Source: Plectrocnemia conspersa (lineage: Eukaryota; Arthropoda; Insecta; Trichoptera; Polycentropodidae). Taken from it: a stretch of DNA of 64,000 bases. Below the pieces are notes generated by a model. It had not been told where the DNA came from. It ran no database searches and saw only the letters and a list, made by a program, of their open reading frames with translations. The translations under genes were made by a program, and so were the position numbers. Below, in pieces: positions 44,941 to 56,528 of this stretch (positions within the stretch are counted from its first letter, which is position 1; each line of letters begins with the position of its first letter). The stretch spans positions 1 to 64,000 of the forward strand of contig VTFK01000063.1 in NCBI GenBank assembly GCA_009617715.1, given 5' to 3'.

Positions 44941-47288
44941 AGTGTATTGTTTATTTTTACGATCATCGTGACGCATTTGTATTGTTTGTAGTGACGTATT
45001 AATTAAATTTTAGTAAATAAATAAATATAACATATTAGTGAAGAGTAGTGAAATTATATCATATATTCTTCATTAATATATGTTTTAAACAACTATGTTT
45101 ATAAAAAAAATCAGAGGTTTTTACGTGGCACTCAATTATTCCATCGCTTTGTGATCTAGAAAAAATACTATTAAGTTCATTGTTTCAAAACGATAAAGAT
45201 ATGATAATAAAAATCTATATTACTGAAATAAATCTGTAAACAAACACTTTTGCTCGTATTATAAATATTATCATTTTTTATTGAATATTACAATTTTTTT
45301 TATTTATTTTTTAGTTGCCATTTTACAGTATGGAGGATCAGATTGACTGTCTAACATATCTGCGAAGAATAAATTTGTGAAAAAAAATACATTTTTCATT
45401 ATTTTATTGTCACGACTGTATATAAATTTATTAATTTACAATTAAATTTTAAATTGTTTTACCGCAAATTCCGACAATATAAATATTTAAATTATTCTTA
45501 AATAAGTTTAACTGATTTTTAAAGCTTATATGCATAACTATCCCCCTGTAGTATTATTAAAAACATGCGATTTTACGACCCCATTATATGATCAGCATCG
45601 CCTGAAAGGAGTTAAATTCAAAATTTATCGCATCTAAAATTTATGTAGATTGAAAAATAAATTCCAAATTAAATCGATAGTTGATGCAGCATCAACCGAT
45701 TTATTTTATTACTATCTCAATCACCATCAAATGTCAACACATCGTCAAATGTGTTGACCCAAGTCTCACTGTTATTGCATCAATAGAGAGGCGTGGATTT
45801 AACTCCAACAAACTTCAGGCTTCGAAGTAAAAATGGGTTAATTAAATTCAGGCAAACCAATATCTTTATATAATACATTCTTTCAAATTTTTTTGTTATA
45901 TTTTTTGAGCATTTATAGCAAAAACTCACACTTTAATTTTTTTGTTATATATTTTTAAAACAATCTTATGCTAGGTTGATAATTAATAGCAATGGATCTA
46001 ATTATGTGGAATTTAATTTAATTTTTATTTTAATTGTAAAAGTACTAGTTTATTACATTGTTAAATAAATGTCACCGAGTCCTAAAGCCAGGCGCGTATC
46101 ATGAGACACATTCCCTTTCGCTCGCTCTCGTGTGAATATGCCAATTAAGTTATAACCAACAACTGAAGATTAACTTTTAATCAATTTTCGATTTTATAAA
46201 TATTAATAATACCAATTTGCGTATCAGAAGTAATTACCTAGCGATCAAATGACTGTACTTAGAGAAATCTCCTACCTGTAACAATAACGGTTTGCGCAAG
46301 AATTAATGGTTTAACTCCACTACAGTTAATGACGGGTTATCGTTCCGAGACTAGGCGACACTTACACTTGAATAGTCGGTATAAATACAAAGGGACTGTT
46401 GTAGGTACATAGCAGCTAATGACATCGTTCATGCCTAAACTAACATGTCAAATTACTTCAACATGTGTAAATATGGTCATGATTAAACTTTAATTGAATA
46501 CATGCAATATATCGCTTCTATAATATTGGAAGTAAATACCAATTAATCGGTTCAGTTATTACTGTACTCGATTGATCGTTTCGTTGGATTTTATTTAGTT
46601 ATTATAGTGCAGTAATTGCATGAATTTATACGAATGCTTCGAACGAGCGAGATGTAGATTTGTTTGCTTTAAAGTTCGTATACAAGGAAATTGCGTTTAT
46701 TTTTAAATGTTCTTCAAAGAAAAGCGATTTTAAACAAAATAAACGTTTCCGATAGAGTTAAAGTTTATAAAACATACTCTCACTCAAACAAACTTGAAAA
46801 ATAAAACTACAAACATAATTATTATCGACAAATACGTATCTTTGTGCTTTTATTTTCTTTTTGTATTATATTCTCTATGAGCTAAAATAACTCATTAGAG
46901 TCTTTGCAGTTTTTAGAAGAAAATATGTCATACATAAAATCTGGAAACGAGTGCAAAACGAAAAAATTTTGTATTCTAAGATCGTGCGCATGATTTGCAA
47001 CAGACATCGGGTTGTGAAAAATTGTTGATTTTAGATCCAAGAAAATTCTGGTAATTCGTTAACTCAAAACGGGAGAACCAATACTTTCTGTAATCGATGA
47101 GTTGGAACAACCTAAATTTTGGAGGTTCTATAAAAATTGCCGACGGGTTTGCTAAATATTTTCAAATCGTATACCATGACGCTGAGTCACATTCAGATTT
47201 TATTCCTAATTAAAATGAGACATGGCGTATATGATCATCTTTGTTATCAATCAAAACCTTTAGTTTGGTTGATATGGAATACGGTTAA
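44941..47288. other. AT-rich stretch with twin hairpins and a mixed-composition island
   Basis: Two hairpins lie at 45680-45696 and 45733-45758. From about 46050 to 46690 the DNA is less A/T-rich, with TATAAATA near 46380 and several ATTAAT/TTAATTG homeodomain-like cores. No coding resemblance. The rest is A/T-rich. Confidence 0.35.
45680..45758. repeat. Two adjacent hairpins
   Basis: GTTGATG/CATCAAC (45680-45696, centre CAG) sits 36 bases before a perfect 10-bp stem, GTCAACACAT/ATGTGTTGAC (45733-45742 with 45749-45758, loop CGTCAA). GTTGA/TCAAC is common to both stems. Confidence 0.7.
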
Positions 47289-47296
47289 ATTTAAAA
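47289..47296. repeat. Target-site duplication ATTTAAAA, left
   Basis: Identical to 49123-49130. The copies abut the CAGCG termini of the hAT element. Confidence 0.9.
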
Positions 47297-49122
47297 CAGC
47301 GATTCTCAACCTGTGGGGCGCGCCCCTCTTGGGGGGCGCGGCGTTACTACAAGGGGGGCGCGAGTATATTGTATTGTATAATTAAAAAAATTATATATAT
47401 ATATATATATATATATTTAAAATAAGAATACAGTTTATAATTACATATTACCAATATATAATTTATTATATTTATTATTTAAGTTTATTAGTATGAAACA
47501 AATACCAGTTAAATATGTTATTGTTATTAATTAATGACTTCCTTGAGCCTGTTTCTCATTGCAAAGTTTTTGAAATGAAGGAGTAATACCAGATATGGAA
47601 ACCCTAAGTTATTTTTCTATATTTAGCTGTGATCTGTATTTTGTTTTCAACGAAGCCACCGCAGAAAATCTGGTTTCGCAAAGATAAGATGTTGAAAACG
47701 GTAAAAGTATTTGAAAAGCTCTTCGTTTTAATGTCGCAAACTCGTCATCTAAACCAGCCCAAAATTCGAAAATCGATTTCTTATTAAATTGTCTTTTGAT
47801 TTCACTGTTTGTTGTAAAATCAATAAAAGTTTCCTCTTCAGAAGTCGAGAGACCTTGTGGAACATTGTGATATGGGTCCCTAACCCACTCGTAACTTGCT
47901 AGAAATTTTTCTTCAGCAAAAAAGTATTTTTTAAATTTTTTTGCTAGCATGCTCAGATGTTTGTTTATAGTTAATAAAATCACATTTATATATACTTCTT
48001 CGGTTTTGTATGTCTTTACAAATTCATTTCAATTCGGAAACATTTCCAATTTCTTTTCTTTTAAATTTCTAAGCCACAAATCCAATTTTCTACAAAAAGC
48101 ATTGACTTTATCATTTGTTTCCAAAATATATGTATTTGTTCCTTGAAGTTGAAGATTCAAGACATTTAACTTCTCAAATATATCGACTAAATAACCCAAT
48201 TTCATAATAAATACAGTATCTCGAAACATCACGGCTTCTTGTCGATTTTCTTCTTCCAGAAAAATACAGATTTCTTCTCTTAATTCAAAAACACGTTTCA
48301 AAAACTTCCCACGTGATAACCATCTAGCTTCGCAATAAAAAAATAATGCTGTATGTACTGATCCCATATCTTTACAAAGTTTACAAAACATTCTTGATTT
48401 TAAAGGTCTCGTTTATAATTTACAACAGTTACAACTGTAGATAGCACGATATTTAAACCAGTACTCATTTCTTTCGATGCCAGTGCCTCTCTGTGGATCA
48501 TGCAATGTGTCCAGATACACTGTGAAGATTTTTGTTTTACTAGTATTTGTATGCTTTGAAATCTTTCAGACATTGAACGAGCACCATCGGTGCATATTTC
48601 AACACAATTTTCCCATTCAATATTCGCCTCGTTTATAAAATTATCCAAGATGGTAAATAAAGCAGTTGATGTTGCCCTTTGCTGTATCGGTTTGCAAAAA
48701 AGTAATTCTTCTACAGCTGATACACCATCACAAAAACGTACATAGGCTATAAAATGAGCATCTTTTTGTTATCAGTTGCTTCATCAAGTCGAATTGAAAA
48801 CAATTTTCCACGCAATTTTGCAAAAAGCTAGTGCTGTACATCTTCAGCCATGTCACCAATACGACGAGCAACTGTATCATTGGAAAGTGGAATAGATATT
48901 ATTTTTTTTGCAAAATTCTCTCTGAACATGGTTTCTACAATTTCAATTGCAGGTGGCAAAATTAGCTCTTCACCAATAGTGTAAGGTTTCTTGCATCTGG
49001 CTATTTGATACGAAACTTTGTAAGAAGCAAGTAATTTTCGATAGATCACAAAAGGGGGGGGGGTGCAAGAATATTTACGTTGGTAAACTGGGTCGCAATA
49101 ACAGAAAGGTTAAGAAGCGCTG
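47297..49122 (-). mobile_element. hAT element, ZBED5/SCAND3-like, complete ends, dead transposase
   Basis: The ends read CAGCGATTCTCAACCTGTGGG (split: first 16 bases are the repeat) and, on the other strand, CAGCGCTTCTTAACCTTTC. These are hAT 'CAG-TTCTCAACC' type TIRs with a perfect 8-bp TSD ATTTAAAA. The element is 1826 bp and holds one decayed transposase on the minus strand. It is shorter than autonomous relatives because the N-terminal BED finger is missing. A 12-bp palindrome GGGGCGCGCCCC lies at 47315-47326, a (TA) run near 47393-47414, and a ten-G run at about 49053-49062, where the coding homology begins. Confidence 0.93.
47531..49046 (-). pseudogene. hAT transposase pseudogene (ZBED5/SCAND3-like)
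   Basis: The order of conserved segments on the minus strand follows this family closely. First is LLASYKVSYQIARCKKPYTI, then IPLSNDTVARRIGDMAEDV, then KLFSIRLDEATD with the first catalytic aspartate. CVEICTDGARSMSE carries the second aspartate and is followed by WTHCMIHREALASKEMS. ARWLSRGKFLKRVFELREE and YEWVRDPYHN come next, then LPFSTSYLCETRFSAV of the C-terminal dimerisation region, ending KLCNEKQAQGSH with a stop at 47531-47533. It is broken by in-frame stops at 48828-48830, 48029-48031 and 47609-47611 and by frameshifts near 48750 and 48396. The N-terminal BED zinc finger is absent. It cannot make a working transposase. Confidence 0.92.
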
Positions 49123-49130
49123 ATTTAAAA

Positions 49131-49880
49131 AGATAATAGTTCGATTTAACTAAAAATCGTTTGCATTTGACAAAACAAAAGTGAATTGGCCATTATGTTT
49201 GAAGTCTTGTAGAAATGTAAGTCATTTTCTACTGCCGCTTCATAGAATTATTTTCCTTTATTGTTTTTTTTCAATCTTAATAGAGAATTTTTGTCACTGT
49301 TAAGCTTGCACGTTATACATATGTACTAAGATTTTAATCGATATATTCTTATTTTCTTCGTTTTTTGAGTTTTTAGCGACACAATTCGTACGGCGTTTAA
49401 CTTTTAAACAGTGCAAACGAGAATACAAAAAACCCTTTCAAGCTAAAGCCGGGAATTTAGAGCTAAAGTATTTTATTCTATTATTTTTTTCGGTTGCAAG
49501 AGGTCTTTTCATTCTGGGCTCATTCACATTCCTCGTTTTATTCTGGATTTACATCTTGACATATAAAACACATTACGTTATATAATATATGATACATATG
49601 ATTTATTTGCGCATGTCCTTTTAATGTATATCGTAATAGAATTTAATAAAAATATAAATGGGTTTTCGTGACGTAAATGTATTATATTATATTATATTTA
49701 TATAAATGGATTCGCTGGCTACCTTTTTTCTTAATATTACTAAGAGATAAATAATAATTTTGTGTGTTTTGAAAGATTTCGTGGCGAGAATTTGCCGAAT
49801 TCTCGCTTAACTTGAATATTTTGATTAACAATTAAAATTATTTATTACTATTTCTCTTTGGTTTATATTCTCTTGGGTCT
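49131..49880. other. AT-rich non-coding stretch
   Basis: No gene recognised. Confidence 0.4.
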
Positions 49881-50140
49881 GTTCTACGCCTAAAGAATTT
49901 CATTCATTGTACCGTGTTTCTTGTCGGCGCCGTATAAAAGGAAAGCGCAATTTCTCTATATCCGATTTTGCCTATATCCCAAAGGGGAGACCTCAAGAAC
50001 TTTTCATAAGACCGCATTCTGGCGTTCACTCACATACACAAAAAATAAATAAATCTGGTTTGACACATTTCCATCGTAAAAATATGTCAATCGAAGAAGA
50101 ATACATTTTTTCTTTATACTTTACCTACATTTGCTTGATT
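49881..50140. promoter_or_regulatory. Promoter-like island with TATA box
   Basis: GGCGCCGTATAAAAGGAAAG (TATAAAAG at 49933-49940) is a close match to a strong TATA box in a G/C-richer context, and the following 150 bases are of mixed composition. No coding resemblance follows; an open frame of about 80 codons from 49907 is unrecognised. The TATA match alone is weak evidence of a promoter. Confidence 0.25.
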
Positions 50141-50750
50141 AAAATAATTTAATAGTTCTTTAATATCGTGTTTAATGATATTTATTAGATATTATTAATA
50201 TTATGATATTGATGTATCAAAATTTTTTTGATTTTTCATATAAGAAAATCGTTTTTACGTGCCATGAAATTGATTAAATATCATTGATGGATTAAATCTG
50301 GCGTCAACATACTCCCCACCATTAATTTTAATTATATGTTTTTATTCACTTTTAGCTCTCCATATTAAATACATATATTATAACCATGACTAATTAAAAA
50401 TTTATAAAATAGAAAAAATAGTGTATAGTTGATACTTTAGTAAATACATGTTTATAACAATAACGTTTGTATAGAATTAAAATTAAAAATTGCATATATT
50501 ATTTTTTTATATACTATAACTTTTCAATCATTTTTTTTAAGGTAACTTTTCGAAATTTTATTTTCATTTCAAGTTTCTTGTATTTATTATATAGGTAAAT
50601 AATTTAAAATAGTTGTTACGTAAAATAAATATTTTTTTTTTGCATATTTTATATTAATTTGTTGTACTTGCTTATTTTTTTCAACATTTAAAATAAATAA
50701 CATCCACTTTCTTTCTTGACATACTGTATATACGTACCTAGCTATATTTT
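50141..50750. other. AT-rich non-coding stretch
   Basis: No gene recognised. Confidence 0.4.
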
Positions 50751-51010
50751 TAACCTGATTGACGGAAAAGGTGTATTCCGCTGAAAGTTTCGTACATTTC
50801 GGCATTGTAGCGTTAAATTATTCACCATCACGTGTACCGGCTCGGCAGCCAGGGATCGGCAAATATTTGCCAGGGGTGGCAAAACGTTCCATCCCCTTTT
50901 GCTATCAATTAGCGAAGAAAATGTGTCGAAAATACTGTCACACTGTGTGCTACTGGGAGGCTGTGGGTTTGATTAAAAATAGCTTTCACTATATTAAAAT
51001 ACAACCTTTT
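50751..51010. other. GC-richer island with a 14-bp palindrome
   Basis: CAGGGATC is followed by the perfect palindrome GGCAAATATTTGCC (50858-50871) and then CAGGGGTGGC, both reminiscent of hAT termini (CAGGGG-TGG type). No partner ends or TSD were found. An 86-codon open frame covers it without recognisable product. It is possibly a junction of decayed transposon ends. Confidence 0.3.
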
Positions 51011-52540
51011 CATGCTTAATTATAAATAAATACAGAAATACATCTTCAAAATAGCGAGCCAGTAATATATGGCATCAGAAACAATTGTATATTTGTATAG
51101 GACACGAAAGATAAACTTAGGTGTAAGTTAAACCAAACATATATACAAGTTACCCAAAACTGAGGCAAATGCTTACCAAGATCGCTTTAATTATGAAATT
51201 ATTAGCAATATGCACATAAGCTCTTATACTATCAGCAAATTAAAGTGCTTTTCCAGTAAAACTTATTCAACCTGATGATAATGGTTTTGTGGAACCTGAA
51301 CATTCCAGGAAGTTATCTATCTGTAATAAATATATTATATATGTAAAGCTAAAATTAAAATAAATATTATGAAGTTGCTAAGAAAATAAGTTCTGTTTAT
51401 TTCCTTTAAATTAAAATATTATTTCTTTCAGTTCATAATTTTTTTATAATAATAATCGATTTTGATTAAATTTTATTGTAAGCTTATATTGAAATTTATT
51501 AAGGTATCAACACTAGCTTATATTAATTTGTTACTAATATCAAAAATTACCGAGCTTAACATATTTTATGTGATAAAAAGCATTAGGTATACATTTTTTA
51601 AGTTATAGAAATCTTTTGATAAATATAATGTTTACTATTCAACGCATTTTTACATCTAGAAAGAACTTAACTATAACATTTTTTCTTTTTAGTTACTGTT
51701 TTTTGAGATTTTAAGTACAATTTACAGTCTTATAGTAGTATGTAATTATAAATTACATCAAACAATATTTTTTTAATTAGCTCGAATCTGATACTACTAA
51801 ATAATGTAAATTAAGAAATTCTATGACATATTATTTTCTAGTAATCATTTTATTAACGAACCTCATAAATCTACTTTTATTTTATTTTAACCTCTTAACT
51901 CTGCTTTTTAAACAATTGTCAAATCTTACTGTTTTCTTGGCACGAGTTTGAATCGTTGATGAACGATTCACTAAATAACCAGAGCTCTATTAGTATTTTA
52001 TCACTTTAAATCTTACTTTTTCTCTTGTAATATATGATTTTATTGTCCATTATATTGTAACGCTTTTGAAATAGTCATATTGATATATTACTCTATGTAA
52101 GAAAAAATACAGGAATATATGTTTTATGGGATCTTTAAAAATTACATTCATATTAAATTAATATTGGCTTCTGAATGAATGTATGTCAATCCTCGCGAAT
52201 GAGAGATAAGGACATACTGACCGCATGCTCTTATCTCTCACTCACTCTCGTCACTTAAAACGCGAGAAATCGAGAGGGAAAGTATTTCACCGCGCGCACC
52301 TGATACATATATATATACATTTTAAAATATAAGTTTTACTTATTAGTGAATAATATAATTATTTATAAGCTCAGATAGCTAAAATATTTTTTTTACAAAT
52401 ATGTACGATTTGACTCAATTTTAGTTAATTATTACAATATTTATTATTGAAATTGAAAAAATACATAGAAAAACCTAATTTTGAATAACCTATATAAATC
52501 ATAATCATTTATTAAATAATAATTTTGATCTCCCAGACAC
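51011..52540. other. AT-rich non-coding stretch with two hairpins
   Basis: TGAATCGTT/AACGATTCA (51949-51957 with 51962-51970, four-base loop) and TGAGAGATAAG/CTTATCTCTCA (52200-52210 with 52230-52240) are perfect stems. The patch 52180-52310 is G/C-richer. No gene seen. Confidence 0.45.
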
Positions 52541-52559
52541 GATAGAAATAAAAATAAAA

Positions 52560-52625
52560 CTATTGTTCATACGGGATTTGAACCCAGTTCTTTCGGGTAT
52601 TAGTGACGTATACCACTAATCTATC
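52560..52625 (-). pseudogene. tRNA-like relic (SINE-type), best copy
   Basis: On the minus strand TAGTGGTATACGTCACTAAT is followed by ACCCGAAAGAACTGGGTTCA and AATCCCG. It resembles D-loop, anticodon arm and T-arm of a tRNA, with a clear B box (GGTTCAAATCC). The acceptor stem does not pair, so it is not a functional tRNA gene. A related copy lies at 34660-34732. Confidence 0.55.
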
Positions 52626-52696
52626 TAATAGTAAAAAATCCTTATATTCTTTATGTGATTTATTCATTGTAATATTCTGTCCATGTCACTAAGGTT

Positions 52697-52766
52697 GACA
52701 TAGCATATTTCGTAAGATCTACACTGTTAACCCAGAGGCTGCAGGTTTAAGCCTTGAGGTTTAAAT
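52697..52766 (+). pseudogene. tRNA-like relic, possibly Asn-type
   Basis: ACACTGTTAACCCAGAGGCT is followed by GCAGGTTTAAGCCTTGAGG. The anticodon-loop-like CTGTTAACC recalls tRNA-Asn (GUU anticodon), and GGTTTAAGCC resembles a B box. The stems are imperfect. It is probably a decayed tRNA-derived repeat. Confidence 0.3.
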
Positions 52767-52924
52767 TTTTTGTTTCAATTTCGCGTTCGATTTGATAAGT
52801 TTTATTCTAAAAAGCCCCCTTTTGTAATTATAAGTACTATCAATGATTGATATATTCTTTCTTACATTGTTTTTTTTTATTTTAAGCTTATTTTAAATTT
52901 TATTATATTTTATAGCTTTCCTAT

Positions 52925-53230
52925 TAAATATAATAATATTTGATTTCATGGTATCATTCGCCTGAAGATCAATTAACTCAAATTGTATATTGTCTTCAAC
53001 ATCGTTTATAATTGTATCAGATGGATTTTTTTTATATTGAAAGACTCTTAATTTGCCCTTAAAATCAGAAAACGGTCTGCAAAAGCTTTTTGCAAAGATT
53101 CGATATTTTTAATAAAATTATTTATTGAAAAGATGTCATGTTTATTATTTTTTAAATTTTTCCCAACATAAAAATGTGTGATTTTTTTTCGTTTCGAATG
53201 CATTTACAGTATAATATAAATCGCAAACAA
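52925..53230 (-). pseudogene. hAT transposase C-terminal fragment (GTF2IRD2/FAM200-like)
   Basis: On the minus strand, YTVNAFETKKNHTF leads to SINNFIKNIESLQKAFADRF, then SDFKGKLRVFQYKKNPSD and NIQFELIDLQANDTMKS. The last is a good match to the family's 'LQLELIDLQCDS-LK' segment, preceded by the usual 'F-RRF-DF' block. Frameshifts occur after ADRF and near 53145, so it is dead. It corresponds to the C-terminal third of the same family as the fragment at 3999-4535, on the opposite strand. Confidence 0.75.
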
Positions 53231-53980
53231 GCATATCTTACCCTTGTAGTTTTTTTTATTTTAAGTATTTAGAATCTAAATTTTAAACATCTAAATTTTA
53301 GATATTCCTAGATATCAGTTAAAAACGCGAAATAACACTACAATTTTGGGTTTGATATTTTTGATACAGGATTTAATTTCTCGTTCATAAATATTTATAT
53401 TTTTATTTTCAGGTCAAAAAATCGCTTCAACATATTTTCGCCACTTAAACACATCATCTCAGTCATTCAGATCATTTATTATGCCCTCTTGCGGTCACGA
53501 GTGATATTGGCCTTGAGTCATAACTCGATTAAACCTGTTTTGTTTATTTTCGTAAGGGTCTGTATGTCTTCTTTATATTTATTTTCGATCAAACAATTAA
53601 TTTTGACCGCATTGATGTTGAGTGATTTTAGTGTATACTTATCTTTTCCCATAGTCATGTCTTATTGTTCTGTAAAAAAATTACGATTTATGATTTTTTC
53701 TATAACTATTGGTGGTGGTCGATTGCTTATTCTTTGTGAATTTTTTAGTTTCATTTATTTTTGAGTCTCTGTGAGTTGAGTATATATTTCTAGTGAATTT
53801 GATGCTTTTTGTTGCTTATTTTTTGTGTTATCCATTCCGTTTTTTCGATTGGCTGTTCTTCGTCTGTTTAATAACAACAGTCTTTCACTGGAGAATTTTT
53901 TTTTTTAAATATGTACAAAGAATAATTTTCTTTTCTGTTTTTAATTGGTTCTCTTGAATAATAATTTTAAAGTTTGAGAA
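53231..53980. other. Non-coding stretch, mixed
   Basis: A T-rich open frame of 91 codons at 53489-53764 is unrecognised and probably chance. On the minus strand KWRKYVEAIF near 53440 is vaguely like a LINE segment but too short to call. Confidence 0.3.
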
Positions 53981-53982
53981 CA

Positions 53983-54460
53983 CTAGGGGGTGTAACTTCG
54001 TAACCAATGAGGCGCTTGGTGGAATCTAGATAGTTAGAGTTTTATTACGTTATATTTACATATGTTGCAACAGACTAAATGGCGAGATTTTTCTCCGAGC
54101 GGTGGCGGAGAATCTGGCGGAGGGATTATGTCAGTAGTTGATCCTCATAGTGCTGAATATTATGGCAGTGACAGTATATTCTCCGAGTGGTGGAGGAAAA
54201 ACTGTCGGCGGGATGTGTGCATCCATGATCTTATGTTGTCCGTGTATCATCGAGTGTCCGCCGGAGTCTGCGAGTGGTTGCTTGTGACTGCTTTCTGTTC
54301 ATCGGTGTTCATGTTTAAGTATCCAGGGCTGAAAATATTGTTAACCAATCACATTCATGCAGTGACCTTTAGAAAGCGACATCCGCTCCAAGGTCGAATT
54401 CTGCAACGGGAATCTTGTGTAATAAAGAAATATTCTCTCAATGACGGAGAATATTTACAG
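53983..54460 (-). mobile_element. LTR-like element related to copies 1 and 2 (copy 3)
   Basis: On the minus strand it ends CGCCTCATTGGTTACGAAG-TTACACCCCCTA (split for length), parallel to CTCATTGGCC..GAGGTCA..ACCCCTAGG of the two solo LTRs. AATAAA lies just before (plus 54041-54046). A GATTGG box and a TACTTAAA sequence sit upstream, and a 10-bp hairpin (54428-54437 with 54447-54456) sits at the 5' end where copies 1 and 2 have theirs. The body is otherwise different, so this is a sister family. The exact ends and TSD are unresolved. A 133-codon plus-strand frame within it is not a gene. Confidence 0.5.
54428..54456. repeat. Perfect 10-bp hairpin at the end of LTR-like copy 3
   Basis: AAATATTCTC and GAGAATATTT flank a nine-base loop TCAATGACG. 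Confidence 0.75.
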
Positions 54461-54749
54461 TAAGAACATTTGCGTGTTATTTTTTCTGGTCGGAACGAGG
54501 GCTTTTGTGGGGTCCATCCTTTACGCTATTGTCTTGTTTCCTTATTGATTGATGATAATTTTGATCACAGTATATTTTCACGACTGTTTTGATTGCGGAT
54601 CGCACAACACGTGTCGCCGTGTCTGAACTAGCCTTAAATGTATATATATTTTTTTGTTATTGCAACTTAAGGTTGTGGATTTTAAGTCCAATATTTATGG
54701 TTTACACTTTAACCCAAATATATTAATTATATGTGACACTTGTTGAGAG

Positions 54750-55720
54750 CGCCCTAACCGTTTAATTTTAATTAAACTTCACCCATAATCGTTAATAACG
54801 ACGCCGGCTTTCAACGAAGGGAAAAAACAAAACCGATCGAATATGAGAACGTATGACAATAATAACGCGTCAAGGGTCTATATGAAAGAATGTTATCAGT
54901 CGACCATTGTCTCAGAGATGACACTGACAGAAACCTTCATTTTTTTCATTAGTTACGGTTGAGCTGAAACGAGACACTCCATCGGGGTAAATACAAATAA
55001 GATTACACAGGAAATTGGTTAAATGAGAAATTTCTCGACGCCACTCTCGCCGACGCCACTGGTTTTATGGCGGTCGATTTATAAATTTTTCTCCTCGGCT
55101 GCTGTAAAACCGGTTTATATCGGAGTCAATAAAAGTTTCCGGTGAACGGGGATGGAATTCGAAACCGGATTTTTCTCTGGCGAGAGTTGAATTGAGAATT
55201 TTTTTGAGAGGTTTAGCTAATGGGTTAATTGCTGGAAGTGGGAGTTGAACTTAAGTATTCATTTGATGCTATTAATACATGCATGGTTGTTTTAAGAATG
55301 TATCGATAGACGTGCTGGATCTCTCTGATGAAAATTCCTCTTAATTGAAACACTCAGCAAATAACGGGTGTTGCGTAACAACCGAAAGAGGGTCCGTCTC
55401 CGCCGTAATCCCCCAACGGGATTACTGCGCAAAGCTAATTCACAGAAATATTGGATTCGGGACTGATTAAAACCGGTGTGTGTGTGTGTGTATTTTTTGT
55501 CGGTCCCCGGAAGCGTGTTTACATAATTTAAACGCGCGGCTCGAAGATCGTTATGGAATTGCAGGGGACGAAAATTGCTATGTGTCTCTTCGCCATAAAC
55601 AATGGCTATATTTAGCAAGCTTCTTTTTGAATGTTTAAGGTCAGTCTCTAAGTTAGTTGGTTTATTATTTTTAAGTAATGAACCACCAGATGGCCCCTTC
55701 GGGTTATTATACTCCACCAG
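54750..55720. promoter_or_regulatory. 1-kb GC-richer island, candidate enhancer
   Basis: A long block of mixed composition between A/T-rich flanks, without transposon resemblance. It contains GTAATCCC and GGGATTAC inverted around five bases (55405-55425), a pair of K50 homeodomain (Otx/Bicoid/Pitx-type) sites. AAAACCGGTTTA and GAAACCGGAT (Grainyhead-like) lie near 55110-55170, and a (GT)8 run at 55476-55491. On the minus strand a 141-codon frame crosses 55292-55717. Its arginine-rich end and lack of any domain suggest it is open by composition. Regulatory function is inference. Confidence 0.4.
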
Positions 55721-55739
55721 TAGCTAGTTTTATACTCTT

Positions 55740-56154
55740 TTTAAGTCATACTTTATATAGTGCCGTGTTTTGAAATTTATTACCAGCACTATTGCCCCAT
55801 ATTAAAAAAGAGTGTAATGCAGCTATTCACCTACGTAAAGTAATTAAAAAAATATTCATAGTAAGAATTCATTAGGAGACAAAATTTACCTGTAATTTCT
55901 GTTTTAAATACAAGTTAATGCTGTATATTATAGTGTTTAAAAAAAATGAAACTTTTGTATATGTTTATATATTTCTTAATGTAATTAATACAAACTAATA
56001 TTTTTAAAACAAGATAATCAAAAAATATTACTTTTTATTCTATTAGTCTATAAATTATCAATTTTATTTATTTTTCATCCGTAATTATAAAAGCAAAATT
56101 ATTTTTTACTTAATTATGAATATACCACGTTGATTATTGAATATATTAAATTAA
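55740..56154. other. AT-rich non-coding stretch
   Basis: No gene recognised. Confidence 0.4.
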
Positions 56155-56345
56155 AAAAGCTGGCGGAGAGATGATGTCAGTGGTTGATCCTCAGAGTTCT
56201 GATTAGTGTGTCAGCGACAGTATATTCTCCGAGCGGTGGAGAAGAAGCTGTCGGCGGGATGTGTGCATCCAAGATCTTATGTTGTCCGTGTATCTTCGAG
56301 TGTCCGCCGGAATCTGTGGGTGGTTGCTTGTGACTGCCTTCTTAT
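56155..56345 (-). repeat. Fragment duplicated from LTR-like copy 3 (copy 4)
   Basis: About 190 bases match 54109-54297 in the same orientation with close to nine in ten bases identical by eye, including GACAGTATATTCTCCGAG and CTGTCGGCGGGATGTGTGCA. Only the central part is present. The homology stops abruptly at both ends. Confidence 0.85.
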
Positions 56346-56528
56346 CACAATTAAAAACTTTCATAAATAAATTGTCACTATGAAAAATTGTGAGCGATAC
56401 ATGCGCGTTAGAGTATTCGTTGTCTTACTTGTTCTTGTTGAAGCGGCAATACTCATTTCAAGGTTTTTCATCTGTGCCACATTCGGCTATACAATTAAAT
56501 ATTTAGGCTCATTCCAAAAAAAATAAAA

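Noticed and set aside
53489..53764. 91-codon hydrophobic ORF
   Set aside because: T-rich DNA yields hydrophobic codons by composition; no start context or domain.
54062..54463. 133-codon ORF on the plus strand
   Set aside because: It lies antisense inside LTR-like copy 3, and the duplicated core at 56.2 kb does not preserve the frame.
55292..55717. 141-codon ORF on the minus strand
   Set aside because: No recognised domain and a low-complexity (GT)n tract runs through it; the openness fits the higher G+C of the island. Not excluded as an exon.
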